Shown here in pieces: positions 62,096 through 64,000 of a stretch of DNA of 64,000 nucleotides (positions within the stretch are counted from its first letter, which is position 1; each line of letters begins with the position of its first letter). The stretch covers positions 6,996,536-7,060,535 of the forward strand of contig OY754987.1 in the NCBI GenBank assembly GCA_963576475.1. The letters run 5' to 3'. A program made the translations under genes and the position numbers. Origin of the DNA: Molanna angustata. Lineage: Eukaryota; Arthropoda; Insecta; Trichoptera; Molannidae. The notes below the pieces were generated by a model, which saw nothing but the letters and a program-made list of their open reading frames with translations, was not told the origin of the DNA and searched no databases.

Positions 62096-62310
62096 AATAA
62101 GGTTATTTGTACTATGGTAATAATGTTTTAACATGACAAATATAAAAAAAATGTAATAAAGATAAAATAAGAAAAGCAAAAACAGAAAAATATCAAATAA
62201 TATTGAACATTATATCAGTTCATAGCAATAGATATATAGATATTTTTGATTTAGCCATATGTTTAATGAAATAGCCGACGTAATATCATGACTTTTAGGC
62301 CCAAATTATA
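62096..62310 (-). mobile_element. CR1/jockey-like LINE 3' part (split)
   Basis: Matches 15300-15560 on the same strand: TACTATGGTAATAATG, TCATAGCAATAGATA, TTGATTTAGCC, TTAATGAAATAGCCGACGTA. Breaks at 62310 where an 857-bp element is inserted, and resumes at 63168 with CTTGACTATTCCATAGCC. Confidence 0.6.
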
Positions 62311-63167
62311 GAATAATTCTCAAGACCGTTCTCCAAATGTGTCATCTCAAGACCATCTTGAGATCATGCTCGAAAATCCGTATTAAAAGTAAAATACGTA
62401 CGCCGTCTCATTCGAGAAAGCGTACTCGAAAAATATGTGGATGCAGCTCTATAAATAAGTACATTTTCTCGCGAATGGCAATAATTTCAACGTTGTTATG
62501 TTGGTAGCAATGAGTTGGAATATCTATTTATAGATATTATGACAGTTCGTTGTCTTGGTAATCTTCGAAAGTGTAGAGAAATTTATGCGTCATAATATTA
62601 TGATACTTGATTAAATAGTGAAAATGTCGACCATTTTATTCGGAAGAGGAAAATAAATACTTCTTCTTTTATCTGTCATATAGCATATTACGGGAATGTG
62701 TGTACCTACAGTCAATAGTTCCAGGAAAAGCAGCCATTTCAAAATATGATACAACATGCGTAGAATAACAACATGATATTTACTGGATGTACCGGAAATT
62801 TTATGAAATCTTACAAAATATAATTCACATAGTTAGTTTATGAATGATTGTATGTAAATTATCCCCGGAAGGTTCTAAATAAGATTCTCGATCCATTTTA
62901 GTATCGCTAACAATGTAAATGTCAAAATAGTAATTAATGCGAAATTCGTCCGTGTCTATATGCGTTTATTTTTCGTGTAAAGCGCTGTCTCCTTCTCTCT
63001 CATTGAGACCGTTCTCAAGACAGCGGGATAGCTGTCTCGAAGCAATTTCAACTCTTCTATACATTTCGAGACCGGTCTTGAGATCAAGCTCAGTGACTTT
63101 TGTTTCTTTAATACCATTTTGGTTGAGAACGTATTTTCAAGATCAGTCTGAAGCTGGAGAACGAATC
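62311..63167. mobile_element. 857-bp DNA element nested in a LINE
   Basis: Bounded by TATA on both sides (62307-62310, 63168-63171). Both ends carry CGTTCTCCA near the terminus in opposite orientation and are rich in variants of TCTCAAGACCG and CTTGAGATCA; the same motif recurs at 63005-63090. No transposase. The rich set of CTCAAGAC repeats could be binding sites for a transposase supplied elsewhere. Confidence 0.5.
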
Positions 63168-63189
63168 TATAATCCGGACCTTGACTATT

Positions 63190-63905
63190 CCATAGCCTTG
63201 CCGTCCGACATCCGAGATATATGATCCGCCCAGCTCCAATTTGACTCCGCTATTATTTTGGCCACATCCGCTACTCCTGTGTTCTACCTAATCTTTTCAT
63301 TAGTTTTGTGGTCCGTTAGCGAGATATTCCACATTCTTCTTTCCATCGCTCTTTTTGTCACCCTTAGTTTTTCTATCATTCTCTTAATCAATGCGAATGT
63401 TTCAATGCCGTAAGTGAGCACTGGTAGTACGGAAGATCAAAAACTCTTTTCTTTAAGTGGATTGGGATATTTGTTGATTTTAAGACATTTGATAATTTAC
63501 TGAACGCGGCCCATCCTAGGCCTCTTTTTCTTTCTAGTTCAGCTTCTAAATGATCTCTCCCAAGTTTCACGATGTTACCGAGGTAGACATAGATATGATT
63601 CATCTCTGCCAATATCTTGACCATCAATTTTTTTGGATTCTGAACCTATAGAAGACATAATTTTTGTCTTATTGATGTTCATTTTTAGTCCCACTCTAAT
63701 GCATTGATTCTTGGGGTCTGTTAACATTAATTTGATTTCTTGTTCTGTATTGGCAAATAGGACAATGTCATCAGCGAATACAAGGTTGGTCATTCTTTCT
63801 CCGTTTATGTTGATCTCATATTTGGTCCAGTCTAGCTCTCGGCAGTCTAGCTTCTAATTTGGTGGATATTGTATCTGCCTGACTCCGTACACCAGTGCAT
63901 AGAAC
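63190..63905 (-). mobile_element. RTE LINE with RT catalytic motif, decayed
   Basis: Minus strand from 63905: GVRSQADTISTKL, ELDWTKYEININGERMTNLV, FADDIVLFANTEQEIKLML (FADD catalytic motif), VGLKMNINKTKIM, then frameshifts into HIYVYLGNIVKLGRDHLEAE, LGWAAFSKLSNVLK, IEKLRVTKRAMERRMWNISL and SNWSWADHISRMSDG. The order matches RTE-clade proteins from RT motif 5 through the post-RT region. At least three frameshifts. It abuts the RLWNS piece of another LINE near 63200. Confidence 0.75.
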
Positions 63906-64000
63906 GAATTTTAATCGACAAATGCATTTCCAGTTTTTGTTTTATAATATATTTGAAATCTTTTATCTGTTTTTATTTATCTTATATTACCACCTACGGA
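63906..64000. other. AT-rich window end
   Basis: No feature recognised in the last 95 bp. Confidence 0.5.

Overview
This window looks like AT-rich, repeat-dense nuclear DNA of an insect. Lepidoptera is my best guess, from the RTE, CR1/jockey-like and R1-clade LINE proteins, the tRNA-headed SINEs and the many TAGGTACCTA-type strings; no marker gene proves it. There is no bacterial or viral gene block, rRNA, CRISPR array or functional tRNA gene that I can support. I gave the repeat families letters (A to N) because I could not search a repeat library.

The one convincing host-gene piece is a first coding exon on the minus strand (22085-22752). It encodes a Ser/Pro-rich N-terminus with an eh1-like repressor motif (FSISSIL) and ends at a good splice donor. 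It resembles the N-terminus of an NK/HMX-type homeobox transcription factor. No homeodomain exon is visible at lower coordinates, so the rest of the gene probably lies beyond the left edge, behind an intron of more than 22 kb. The exon sits in the least repeat-dense stretch (about 19.2-27.8 kb), which holds several unique, GC-balanced blocks that could be regulatory.

Almost everything else is layered mobile DNA. 0-5.4 kb: a pogo-like TIR element with a psq-type HTH remnant, Rep-E with a SINE-A inside it, a GGCCC-ended MITE, a GC-rich promoter-like block, the Rep-L pair and a full MULE-D element with 9-bp target duplication. 6-19 kb: LINE remnants, SINEs, a second and third MULE-D (the third holding a 209-bp MITE with 11-bp duplication), and a TA-flanked element. 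23-35 kb: a MITE carrying a perfect 26-bp satellite, the second Rep-E (an empty site for the SINE), and a Rep-C split by an RTE LINE. 35-48 kb: SINEs, Rep-C copies, RTE remnants, a 280-bp tandem array, a 27-bp minisatellite and an RTE 3' end triplicated in 165-bp steps. 48.4-50.7 kb: a GC-rich R1-clade LINE with an intact 531-codon frame but no catalytic YADD region, splitting a SINE-A. 51-64 kb: further LINE remnants, Rep-L split by an RTE, a tetranucleotide microsatellite, a 934-bp foldback element, and an 857-bp element nested in a LINE.

The window is useful because several insertions are paired with an uninterrupted copy of their target, so element ends can be read to the base. Three families also show 3'-end hairpins, and Rep-C shares its 3' tail with an RTE LINE, which suggests a SINE-LINE partnership.
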